Assembly (NCBI GenBank): GCA_026120185.1
Contig: JANUWF010001188.1
Span: 62,001 to 126,000, forward strand
Length of the DNA: 64,000 nt
Direction: 5' to 3'
Source: Voacanga thouarsii
Taxonomy: Eukaryota > Streptophyta > Magnoliopsida > Gentianales > Apocynaceae
Position 1 is the stretch's first letter. Each line of letters begins with the position of its first letter. A model generated the notes under the pieces. That model did not search any database, was not told where the DNA came from, and worked only from the letters and a program-made list of their open reading frames with translations. Shown here piece after piece: positions 45,973 through 57,561 of the stretch. Made by a program: the position numbers and the translations under genes.

Positions 45973-48837
45973 CTAAGCCGATAATCCATGAGTTCCAGTG
46001 TGTTCATTTGTAGCACAACTCCAAGTTCTGTGATGGAACTTCTGGGGCCAAACGACTTCTTTTGAAACTTTTGAAGCTGCCACATACTTAACTTTCATGG
46101 TGGAATGAGCAATGTAATATAACTTAACATTCCTCCATGATATAGCCCCTTCAGACAAATTAAAAATATATCTGCTAGTGAATTTTTTTTCATCTTTAAT
46201 TACCTGAAAGTCTAAGTCAGCATAAAACGTAGGAATAAAATTATTAACTCTGTAGACAAGCATATAATCCCTCGTTCTCTTCAGGTACTTGAGTATATGC
46301 TTTTCAGCTTGCCAATGTTCTTCCCCTGGGTTTGACTGATATCTGCTAACTATGCCTACTGCAAAGTAGATATCTGGTTTTGTACAAAGCAGGTCATACA
46401 AGAAACTTCCCACTACAGAAGTATAAAGAATCCAACTCATCTTTTACTTTTCTTCCTGTGTCGTGAGACACTGTTTGGAAGATAAGGTCAATCCATACCT
46501 AAAAGGTATAATTGCCGCTTTACACTGATTCACGCTAAACTTGGCTAATATCTTGTCAATATAAGCAAATTGGATTAAGCCTAACATTCTTTGCTTCCTA
46601 TCTCTAAGAAGTTTTATACCAAGAATGTAACCAGCTTCTACTATATCTTTTATGCTAAATTAACTTGACAGCCAAACCGTTATAGATGATAATGTCCTTG
46701 TATTATTTCCCATGAGTAGAATGTCATCTACATAAAGCACCATAAAAGACATCTTCTGACTTCCTATACACTCATTGTTAGTGTTATGTCCGAGAGGCAA
46801 TCACATGTATTTTATATATTATACATTTATTCAATAATACAAGGCATTCTTTATCTTTTAGTTTGTTTTATTTATGCTCTCATGTGTATGTAACGGTTAG
46901 ATAAAGTTCCAAGTATAACAATATGTCAAGAAAATCATGATAGAGATTGTGATTTGAGGTTCTTATTACATTGAATAGTGTTTGTATTTAAATTATCTCT
47001 AATCATAGTATTCATGAGATAGGATATCATTAATCCATTAAGACTAATATATGTTATACTTTCTGATTTGATTAGACAGTGGTTCTCACATCCGTGAGTA
47101 TTGTAATATTTAAAGTTAACACATGTATACTTGTTATTTGAATAATTATATTAGATGACATAGCTATGTGATAATCACATGGATAACTATTTAGTGCCAG
47201 TGATAGAATCTTATTATAACAAATGCACAAGTATCATTAGGCTTGAGATGTCTAAGATACTTTGTTTGATAAGAGTTGTACTTTGATTCCGATCCCTGAA
47301 GTGCTAAGAAGACTGACTATGGGATGGATATTGAGTACAATGTGAAGTAAACTAAAGTAATTGAGAGGATTAATAAATGATTCACCACACCTAATAGTAT
47401 AAATGAATATTTCAAAGCCACTTATAGGAATTATTACTTAAGAAGTCCTTGGCCGAAATGACTGTTTCTTGGAAATAGTTCGAATTGATACACGTGATGA
47501 GTAATGGATTCTGGAAACAAATACTAAAATATTCAAGCCAGAATTAATTAATATTTTGGAGAGAGTTGGCACTAATTCCATACTCTAAATCGAATGAAAT
47601 ATTGTATGATAAAAGGAGTTTATTGCACTGATATTCGCTATTGAAAGGTTTATGTCAAGCCACTTGAATTCTTGGACTTTTGGATGGTTATGATGTATTG
47701 CTAGATACCACTCATGATCTGCTACGTATGAATTTATTAATTAGAGAATTAATAAATCAATCTTAATTAGAATTAATAAGTTAATTCTAATTATTAATGA
47801 TTATTAATATTAAAGATGTTTAGATTAATTCATATTTCATTACCAACAGACTAGGAAACCTAATTAGATCACACACAATAGAGGATTAAGAACTCGAGAT
47901 GTTATTTGATAACATTACAGGGCTAATTGTGACAAGAAGAAGTTGTTTTGATCAAATTATAATTAGTTACAATTTATAGGTCAAATTATAATTATAAGAA
48001 CTTATGAGTTCTAATTATAATTAAGAAAATCCTATTTTGTTTAGGAATTTGGAAACCATACATATGTGAAAATAGAGATACACATGCCGTAGGTTTCTGG
48101 TGTGTGGGTTTTCAAAAGCTTAGCACACACATGATAAACACAACAAAAGAAATAGTTTCTTCTGTGATCATCTTCTTCACTAATACCCTAGCTGTCTCAT
48201 ACTCCTTACTAGCACTAGAGTTAGGCAGTCCTTGATTTCTTTCCTCGTGTGGATACTATTAGAGGCAAACCTACTCTTGGTTTGCAGCGGCTATGATTGA
48301 ATAACAGGAAGAAAATTCTTGTTTGATTGATTTGCTAGATTGCGCCTGTTAATCACAAGAAGAAAATTTTAATTTACAGAGGCGAGCCTAAAGGTATATT
48401 CTCTTACCCTTTCTTTGATCTATATATCGCATATACGTGATTCATTAGGTAGTTTCTTAGGTTTTATTCCATTGTGTAATCTGATTGTATGACTAAGATA
48501 CTAACACACATGGTTCTTCTAGATTTGGTATAAAACCATAAGACTTTACAGTCTCATAAAAAATGTATGTTCCATGTATATGATGCTTGATTAAATCCAT
48601 TAATGGACTTCTTAAACTTGCAAACCATCTATTTTTTGCCTTTTGTAATAACGCCTTTAGGCTAGGTCATATAGATGTTTTCGTTAAGATAGCTATTTAG
48701 AACGGCTTTCTTGACATCCATTTGCCATATCTCAGGGTCATAATGATATGTGATGGTCAAGAGAATGGGAATGGATTTAAGCATAGCAATAGGTGTAAAG
48801 GTATCCACATAATCGATTCATTTTTTCTGAGTGTAGC
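45973..48837 (-). pseudogene. Ty1/copia RT-RNase H remnant, split by a solo LTR
   Basis: Read right to left, 48837-48512 gives the RT words Glu-Ile-Trp-Gln-Met-Asp-Val-Lys-Lys-Ala (about 48740-48700) and the Trp-Asn-Ile-His helix. After the insertion, 46770-46450 gives Leu-Tyr-Val-Asp-Asp-Ile-Leu-Leu and Tyr-Ile-Leu-Gly-Ile-Lys. RNase H occupies 46440-45973, with Ala-Val-Gly-like, Asn-Pro-Gly-Glu-Glu-His-Trp-Gln and Val-Ala-Ala-Ser-Lys words. The normally acidic Glu in the Ala-Glu-Tyr motif reads Lys (Val-Lys-Tyr). Several stops are present. It is closer to the 51506-63899 copia than to the Angela-like one. Confidence 0.8.
46776..48506 (+). mobile_element. Angela-like solo LTR inside copia RT
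   Basis: 1731 bp, TGTTAGTGTTATG to GATACTAACA. Homologous to 21927-23711 along its length (AAGGCATTCTTTATCTTTTAG, TTTAGTGCCAGTGATA, TCATGATCTG blocks). Flanks CTCAT (46771-46775) and CACAT (48507-48511) form a TSD with one mismatch. The intact copia RT at about 54290-54310 shows the uninterrupted sequence. It is plus-strand, opposite to its host copia. Confidence 0.92.
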
Positions 48838-50242
48838 TGATGCGTATGATTTGGGTGTATAAAAATCATTCAAATTTAAATCCATCCCTAGCCAAGTTTT
48901 AATTAAAACATTAATCTCAAATTGCACATATTAGCAAGTATACTCATCACAAGAAAAGTATAGGGAATTAACGAGTATCGATCCTCAAGAAACAACTATT
49001 ATTAGTTACCATTCATTCATTGTTTAACCGACTCAAGAAAGTGATAAGATGATAAAAAGAAAAATAAAGAAAAATATATACAACTCAAAGATGAAAGAAT
49101 ATGCAATTTAGACAAATACTCTTGAAGATATGACAATTAATTACTTAACAAATACCACAATCAATGATTATCTAGGTATCATGAAGGATTTAAAATAGAC
49201 ATACTTTATTTGCAATTTATGAAATTACTATCTTCTAATTAAATTAGTGAACATATTCTATTACCCAAAAGATGTATTAAAATTAATCCTTACATAAATC
49301 CCTATATTCTAGATGATTTAAAATATGAAATTAGTCAATGAAGCTATATTCTAACAATCATCAACCAATCATTGATTACCCAAGTTCTTGATAATTAACA
49401 CTTTTTCCAAGAAAGTTAAAAGATAATAAATTTTAAATTAATTAGATTGAAGTCATTATCAACCCCCTTTTCAAGTAAGTTAATAATAAGAATCAATCAA
49501 TCAATTTCATAGTGAAAATAACTAATCAATTCCTATTAAAATAATTAATTGATCAAAATACTAAATTAACTAAAAGAATTATGAATCCTAAAATAATGTC
49601 AAATTACAATGAAAATATTAATCACATCATTATTTTAGAAAAAGAAAATAAAGGCAAAAGATAGAACCCATAGACAAGCCCTTCTTCTTCTTCTTGAAAA
49701 GCTTTTTGAATAATGCCCCCTGATTGACGAATCTCTTCTTTTTATGATTGATTGATAGCTTTAATCCTTGGATTCAAATATTTTCCTTGTTTAAATAGGC
49801 TCTCAAGAGGCCAAAATTCATTTCCTAAGAGTTCTAGACTGAGTAGAAGTTGAAAAATACCAAAATTGTTAGGAAATTCCCAAATTCACGTGAAACGGGA
49901 AAACCTGCCGTCATGGGGCAAAGAAGAGCCGGCGCAACTGTGCTGGGCATGGCCGGTGCCGGCCGTGCATTGGTTGCCTGGTCATACTCTATTTTCTTCA
50001 GACAATTCTCCCATTCTAGAGTTGGCCCAGCACCAGTTGTGCTCCTCACGACCCACGCCGACCGGGCACTGCTCGGTGACGAGTTTTTTCGTCATTTTTT
50101 CCTTTTTCTGCAATAAAACTCCAAAACACATTTCCAAGGGTAAAATATAAAATATGAAGGAATATGACTAGTTATTGAACCAAATGTATCACAACATATC
50201 CTCAAATAATTAAAAAATTATTGATGAATTTAGCTCCTATCA
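48838..50242 (-). repeat. 3' LTR of an Athila-type element extending beyond the window
   Basis: 1405 bp. The minus strand runs TGATAGGAGCTAAATTC to CATACGCATCA. Same family as the solo LTR 42816-44690. It is followed on its right by a polypurine complement (CATTCGCCCAGACTTG) and then internal sequence, which fixes the orientation. A GC-rich segment (49900-50090) is full of GGCCGG/CCGGC/GTGCTGG words. The left flank is GTAGC; the other flank is outside the window. Confidence 0.85.
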
Positions 50243-51505
50243 CATTCGCCCAGACTTGAACATTTGCTTGTCCTCAAGTAAAGTGCTTTAAAATAAGGAA
50301 AAATAAGACAATCTTTCAAAAAGTTCAACTATACGAAAGCCACAATGGCCCTTCAAACTTTATATATGACCTTGTTATTCTTTCAACCCTTGAAAACATT
50401 CACAAATTGAAGTACCAGATGAGATATAGCAAAACTCTTGATGTTAAATTAAGCAAGTTTATACTTTAGTCTAAGAAAATTATTTCATCCTTCAAGCAAA
50501 ACGTAGATAATATGAATCATACAAGTCAAGCAATCTACCAATTCAAGTATTAAAAATCCAAAAATTGCACAACTCAAGTCATAATTCAAGGAAAACACTC
50601 CATTTTTTCTCTCTCAATTTTTTTTTTTTTAATGACTTAGGGAATTGATAATCTCAAGTGAATAGATTTCTCTTCACGCACTATATTGGCCACCTTATAG
50701 TCATTGCTCATTATTTTTTCAACAACTTTCTTTCTTTCTTTTGCTTTCACGAATTAATAGCCTCAATAAAGTGAATTTCTCTTCACTATCCGTATTGGCC
50801 CCCATAACCAAGCAAAAAGTTCTTTCTCCTCGTTAAAGATGAAATAATTTTTCTTAACTCATTTTTCACTCACAATCAATTTTTTTTCACTTAATTATTT
50901 TTTTCTCCACATTCCTTATCACAACACAAAGTGAAGCAAATTTTAAACCCATAATACAAGAGTTAGCCAACAACTTTCCCTACATTCATCATATTCTCCA
51001 CATTTAAACTAGATGAATAAAATAATACTCAAACACTAATGCATAAACAAGATTAACCCAAATTCTCAGATCTTAGCATATCTCATCCAATAAACCAATT
51101 CGTTGTTAATAAAAATCCAACCAAGTGAATTACAAAACTCATATCCCAAGTAAGAAAGACAACTACAACCTTGCTAAAACAAGGAAAACAACAAAATTTT
51201 GAAAATTTCAGCCAAAATGTGTAGCTCAAAGCTAAAGAATATGGAATATATCTTCAATACTAAACTCTCCCTCCACACTTAAACTAGACATTATCTTTTA
51301 TGGCAAAAAATAGAACAATGAAAGCAAAGCCAAGGGACTAAAATAGGGGAAGAAAAGAGAAAAGAAAATACTTTCATAACGGAGTAGCTCCAACACATTA
51401 CATATGAATAACACATGCAACTAGGTTAACCTCCATCTCTCCGGTTGAATTGAATTGCATATCCTTTTGCTTGAGTGCCCTTCGAATCCTTAACAATGTT
51501 CTTTC
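50243..51505 (-). other. Internal 3' region of the Athila-type element
   Basis: Polypurine tract (minus strand CAAGTCTGGGCGAATG) at 50243-50258, then GAGGACAAGCAAATG, then AT-rich sequence without an ORF. A CTCCACACTTAAACTAGACATT motif at about 51268-51290 recurs in the other Athila-like internal regions. The second copia inserted after 51505; this region resumes at 63905. Confidence 0.7.
51501..51505. repeat. Target-site duplication CTTTC (left)
   Basis: Identical to 63900-63904; flanks the 12.4-kb copia exactly. Confidence 0.92.
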
Positions 51506-53245
51506 TATTTGTTTAACAGAAAACAGAGGAGCATGGTGCAGAAACGGAGAACAAACAGAGGCAAAGAAAAACCATGAATTGTAGCAGCATGGAAGCATTT
51601 AAAACATACCTCTGCGTGCCTTAAAACTCTTAGGTTGTGAAAAAATGGATTGAACCACAGGGACAACCCCTTCTTGCTCGCTTGATGAAGCTTCCGGTTG
51701 AAAACCTGCTAACCTCCTACTTTGCCTTGTTTGCATGAACGATGAACGCCAAAGCTTTCCAGTTGTCGGAATATTCCACTGTCTAAATCCTTGTTGGTGA
51801 AACAAAGGGCGAAGAGGAATGATCTCAAGAGGAGGAATCCTCTCAATTTTCTTGGTGAACCAAAGGTTGAGCAGAAAATCAACAACCTTCCAACCTGTTG
51901 TATCCTTTGCTAATATAAAGAACAAGAGAACCAAAGGTCACAAGAGAGAGAGTTCTCCTTTCTTTGCTTTTTGGTTAACCATATCAAGAGGAGAACCAAA
52001 GGTCACGAGAGAGAGAGGGCTTAGGAAAAGAAAACCAAGTTTTCTTTTTATTCACCTCAAGAGACAGAGGTCTCCTATTCCAAATCTAAAAATTTCAAAC
52101 AATTCTCCAATTGCAATTGGAACCCATGAAATTCTCAGAATTATAAATTGGCCTATCAACCTCTCTTTCTCGCAATAAACCCCACTATGTTGTGTTATAG
52201 CATCTTGAGTATATATTCCTTTTTAACTGAGACCAATTCCTCAACCCAAAATTAATTAGGACTTACGGGCTATTCCGAGGAACAAAAAGACACATCGCCT
52301 TGGCTACTAAAATGACTAAAATACCCCTGCTATATAAATAATTGTATTTTGCATTTTAAATATTTTCTAATATCACCATAAGAAAATACTGACCCCAAGG
52401 ACAATACTGTGTTAGCAAAGTCTCCGACCTACTGGTGTAATGACTAAAATACCCCTCTATATATCGCCGTACATTCGGAGAGGAAGAAGTGTACTGACAC
52501 CTCTCTAAATGACATCTACCATCCTTAGGCCTCCACTCCAATGATCCAGACTTTCTGGAGTGTTTCCGCTTTCCAAGGGAGCTACCCTAAAGCAAACATC
52601 CAAGTTTTGTTTCCCAGGGCCCTCGACATTTAGATCATTTAGACAACCATTACGGGCGATATAGTATAGAAACTATCTTGTACAAGTCTATCTTAAATAA
52701 TTAGTCATATATACCCAACATGCAAGTATATTGACCCTATGATAGAACTTCAACTATAGCATATCAAAGTATATGCTTCCAGCTTCATCAGACCACTAAC
52801 TCATACTCAAGTCATAGAGTACTAGTCCACGCTGTAGCGGTAGTAGTCTAGGTTTTTACCATATAGTACTTTTAAGAAACCACTACTACAGGTCCTGTTC
52901 TACGTACTCAAAATACGTTTTTGTCATGAAGTGAGTATATTACTCACTAGCTAAAGGTAAGCCATTCTCTATTTGGAATTCATAACATAATAACCTATAC
53001 ATGATGAGATTCACATTCTCATCAATCGGTTAAGAACGAATGTCTATGTGTTAAGTAACCTGTGATTCATATCTTATTGTGAAAAACTTCCATTCACATG
53101 GACCACTTAAACACAATTGGTCTTTTCCAAACGACACTGTGCACAAATAAGTAAATTCACAAATGATTTCTAAAAATAAATTCTTTTATTAAAACATTCG
53201 ATTTTTTATTTCATAAACTAGTCTAAGAGGGCATACTTCTCAACA
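51506..53245 (-). repeat. 3' LTR of the 12.4-kb copia
   Basis: 1740 bp. The minus strand runs TGTTGAGAAGTATGCCC to CAAATA (CCAACA in the sister). It contains a direct repeat of AGAACCAAAGGTCAC followed by GA runs (about 51928 and 51988). Confidence 0.92.
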
Positions 53246-56200
53246 TTCTCCCACTTGCACTCTGAGACTAGGTAAGTCCGTTGGTGCTCACCCCTATGGC
53301 ATCTAAGTATCTCTTGAAGACTCTCTCAGCCAAAGGCTTGGTGAATGGATCTGTTAGATTGTTCTCGGAGGCAATCTATTCCATCACGACTTCCCGTCTC
53401 TGGATGAAATCCCGGATCAGGTGGTACTTCCTCTCGATGTGCTTCCCCTTCTTCTAGTTCTGAGGTTTCTTGGATTGTGATACTGCTCCAGTGTTGTCGT
53501 AATACATCACAATCGGCCATCCATATGTGGCATAACTCCAAGTTTTGAAAAGAACTTTCAGAGCCAGACTGCTTCCTTGGATGCCTTCGAAGCTGCCACA
53601 TACTCAGCTTCCATGGTTAAGTTAGCAATGCAAGATTAGTTGATACTCCATGAAATTACTCCGCCAGATAAGGTGAAGATATATCCACTAGTGGATTTTC
53701 TCTCATCCTTATCCGCCTGGAAGTCTGAGTCTGTATATCCTATAGGAACCAAGTCATCAACCCTGTAAACCAGCATATAATCTCTCGTTCCTTTGAGGTA
53801 CTTGAGAATATGCTTTATAGCCTGCCAATGAACCTCCCCAAGGTTTGACTGATATCAGCTAAGTAAGCCTACAGCAAAGCAGATATTTGGCCTAGTACAT
53901 AGCATAGTGTACATGAGACTTCCCACAGCCGAAGCGTAGGGAATTCTACTCATTCTGTCCTTTTCTTCTTGAGACTTAGGATAGTCCCTTGAAGAAAATG
54001 AGAACCTATGTCTACAAGGGATTAGAGCTCCCTTGCATAAGTCCATACGGTACTTGGCCAGCATCTTGTCAATGTATGCCGCTTAGGATAATCCTAACAT
54101 TCTCTGCTTCATATTTCTAAGAAGTTTAATCCCAAGAATATAGTTGGCTTCTCCCAAGTCCTTCATACTAAATTGACTAGACAACCAAACCTTTGTAGAT
54201 GACAATGACCCTACATCATTTTCAATGAGTAGAATATCATCCACATACAAGACAAGAAAAATCACATTAATGCCTTTAAGTTTCTTGTACACGCATGGTT
54301 CATCCTCGTTTTGAATAAAATCGTAAGACATTATAGATTCATTAAAACGAATGTTCCATGCCCTTGATGCCTGCTTAAGTCCATAAATGGACTTTTTAAG
54401 CTTGCAAACCATATGTTCTTGGACTTCAACAATAAAACCTTCCGATTGGGACATATAGGTGTCTTCACTAAGATGGCCATTTAAAAATGCCATCTTGACA
54501 TCCATTTGCCATATCTCGTACTCATAATGGCATGTTATGGTAAGGAGGATACGGATGGACTTAAGCATGGCCACCAGGGAAAAGGTTTCCTCATAATCGA
54601 TTCCCTCTTTCTAAGTATACCATTTCACTACAAGCCCAGCTTTGAAGGTTTCCACCTTCCCATCTACTCCCCTCTTCCTCTTGTACACTCACTTACACCC
54701 AATGGGTTTTATCCCTCCAGGTAAAGCTACAAGATCCCAAACCTGATTGAAGTACATAGAGTCAATCTCGGCTTTCATCATGCCATAGATTTGCATCGGC
54801 ATCAGCAATAGCTTCCTCATATCTAGTGAGGTCTTCTTCTTGATAGTCGGAGACCAGCTCAAAAGCTTCTCCAGTCCATCTTTCCGGAACCCTAGACACT
54901 CTCCCACTACGACGAGGCTCCATTTGTACAGGCTCTTGAGGTTGTGCATCCTTTTGTTCTACAATCGGGTCAGAAGAAGTTGATTTTGTAGATAACCTCT
55001 CCTCAAGTTCCAACCTAGTTAAACCTTTCATGGAAGTACTTTGATCATCTTCTAAGTATCTAGCATTGGTACTAACTAGTACCTTCTGCTCCTTAAGATG
55101 ATAAAAGTAACTACCCTTTGTCCCTTTTGAATACCCAACAAAATAGCATAATTCTGATATTGGTTCCAACTTGTCTCCCTTGACCAGTACATAAGCCGGA
55201 CAACCCATATCCTGAGATAATTCAGACTTGGCTTATGCCCAGTCCACATCTCATAGGGAGTCCTAGGTACTGACTTGGAAGGCACCAAGTTCAGAATATA
55301 TGCCATTGTTTCCAGGGTATATCGCAAAAAAACACTAGAAGAGTAGCATGAGACATCATGCTCCAGACCATTTCCATCAATGTCTTGTTCCTTCTCTCAG
55401 CTACTTCGTTCTACTAGGGTGTCCCTGGAGCAGAGAGCTGAGATACGATCCCATGATGTACCATGTAGTCCTTGAATTCACCTAGGAGGCACTCTCCACC
55501 ACGATCCGATCGTAAGGTCTTGATTAATTTATCTGTCTGACGCTCCACTTCAGCCTTAAACTCCTTAAATTTATCAAAAGTGTCAGACTTGCGTCTCATT
55601 AGGTAAATATAACCAAACCTTATACAATCATCCGTGAAAGTAATGAAGTACTCAAAACCTCTTCTAACTGGTATAGATAAGGGACCACACACATCATTGT
55701 GAACAAGAATCAATATTTCCTTTGCTCTATCCGCCTTTGGTGTAAATGACCTTTTGGTCATCTTTCCCATCAAGCAGGATTCACACTGAGGCCAATTTTC
55801 CAATTTCAATGAACCCAAAGGCCTATCATAGATTAGCCTCTGAATCCTAGTTGAGTTGATATGACCCAACCTCAGATGCAGAAGGTATGAGTCATTGACA
55901 TTGGTCTTTCTCTTCTTAGTTAAAGTTCAGATTGAGCGTTATTTGATTGATTGTTAATAGGATTTAAGAAGAATAGATTTCCATAAATGTACCCAGTACA
56001 TAAAATTTCTCCATTTCTACTGATAGAAATACTAGAATGGAAAGAGATAGAATATCCTTGATTTATTAGTTTTGCAACTGAAATCAAATTCTAACGAAAA
56101 CCAGGTACATATAAAATATCTTTTAAAACCACTATTCTATTCCAATAAAAAATAAGATCCAGCTTTCCCACTGCAAGGGTCCAGACTTGTGCTCTATTTC

Positions 56201-57142
56201 CTACACGTAGCCCATGATCGCCCTTCTTAAGTCTTCTAATCTTTCTAAACCCTTGCAAGGAGTTACAGATATGATCAGTGGCTCCTGAATCAACAATCCA
56301 AGTGGAAGTTGATCCAACCATTGATATAGACTATAGATAGAAACATTACCAGTGGGGTTTTTCTTGGCTTGAAGATCTGGACACTCCTTTTTCCACTGTC
56401 CCTTCTTCCCACATTTGAAGCATTTGCCATTTGGTTTATCTTTGGGCTGGGCCGCTGCGTTTCCCTTATTCCTTTTGAACTTTTTGAGCTTAGGCCCAGT
56501 TCTTGAGGAAGAAGCCTTAGCAATCATGGCCTTTGATTGAGGCTTTATAACCTTCTCTGCCATCTGAAGTTCCTTCATTAACTCAGTTAAACTCATGTTC
56601 AACTTATTAATATTGTAATTCAACTTGAACTGAGTAAAGGAACCCGATAGAGACTCGAGAACCATATCCACTTGGCTCTCTGGGTCAATGACAGCCCCTA
56701 AGATTTTGACTTCCTCAAAAGTAGCAATCATCTTGAGCATGTGCTTTCTAACTGATACTCCCTCAGCCATCTTAGTGTTAATTATAGTTCAAAGAGCTTC
56801 CTATCTAGTGGGTGGGCTCTTATCTGTGAATATAGTGGCCAATGACTGATTAATATCATCCGTAGAAGCCATGTGCTCATGTTTTGACTGGAGCACATTA
56901 GACATGGAGGCTAACATATAGCAACGTGCCATTTCGTCAGCCTTCTTCCATGCCTTTTCAGCCTCTCGCTCTTCGGCGGTGGAACCTTCCCCGGTCACAG
57001 GGTAGGTCTCGTAAAGGACATGCTTATACTCCTTGACTTTGAGTATTATGTCCAGGTTTCTCTTCCAGTCTACATAGTTTGGTCCCATTAACTTATTCTC
57101 CTTAAGAATAACAGCCAATGGACTAAAAGAACCTCCCACCAT
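53246..57142 (-). pseudogene. Ty1/copia gag-pol polyprotein, broken
   Basis: The gag ATG is at 57142-57140 (Met-Val-Gly-Gly-Ser); the upstream in-frame Met at 57190 is in the leader. Gag has a CCHC knuckle near 56410 with Gln in place of His (Cys-Phe-Lys-Cys...Gln...Cys). The protease Asp-Ser-Gly (56291-56283) is intact. The integrase zinc domain keeps Cys-Glu-Ser-Cys. The core has Asn-Asp-Val-Cys-Gly-Pro and Arg-Ser-Asp-Arg-Gly-Gly-Glu, and Val-Ala-Glu-Arg-Arg lies just past two stops (about 55395). RT is at about 54720-54083 with Tyr-Val-Asp-Asp (54247-54236). RNase H runs from about 54000 to 53300 and keeps the Ala-Glu-Tyr motif. Stops or frameshifts occur after the gag capsid (56801), between gag and protease, after 56091, at 55414, in the IN-RT linker, at 54083 and in RNase H. 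Domain order PR-IN-RT-RH marks Ty1/copia. Confidence 0.92.
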
Positions 57143-57561
57143 TTCTAAAAAATCGAAAAATAAAAGAAAGAATTTAGTTTGTGAAAACAAAATAAATTTA
57201 TGCTCTAATTAGTTTGGCTCTTAGGAAAACTGACATAGTTTCTTAGGAAGATTAACAGTTCCCTAAGCTAAGTGTATTAACCATCACAAATTAATTTTCC
57301 TTCTAGGTAATGATCTAAAAGATAACTCCATCGAGGGGATGGCCGTTTCCTCTCATTTCCTATGGACATACCTCACACTTATAACCATTTCCTATGGCCA
57401 ATTATAGTATGTGTCCCAGGTTATTAATTACATCCTTCCATTAGATCTAGATCCTTGTGGTATCCCCATCCTATACAGGTTCATTCCCAGGGTGATGCGA
57501 GGGGACCTATGATCTCTAATGAGGATCGTGATGGAAGTTGTGGGGCCGTTGGAACCCCTCT
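57143..57561. other. Copia leader, gag-proximal part
   Basis: Non-coding leader between the gag ATG and the Tekay insertion. It contains a CCATTTCCTATGG-like repeated word (57352-57400) and a GC-richer end (57480-57560). Confidence 0.6.

Larger units (their letters stand above)
44928..48837 (-). mobile_element. Ty1/copia remnant (third copia), minus strand
   Basis: A copia fragment next to the TNP2 N-terminus. It comprises a partial 3' LTR (about 44928-45970), joined by a deletion to RNase H, then RT running rightwards to 48837. There an Athila-type LTR inserted. RT itself is split by a solo Angela-like LTR. The LTR part resembles that of the copia at 51506-63899 (shared CTAAAATGACTAAAATACC-like and GACATCTACCATCCTT-like blocks). 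The exact left LTR end is uncertain by a few bases. Confidence 0.75.

Noticed and set aside
49834..50150. Three overlapping ORFs on both strands in the GC-rich LTR module
   Set aside because: Open on both strands because GC-rich sequence lacks stop codons; inside a non-coding LTR.
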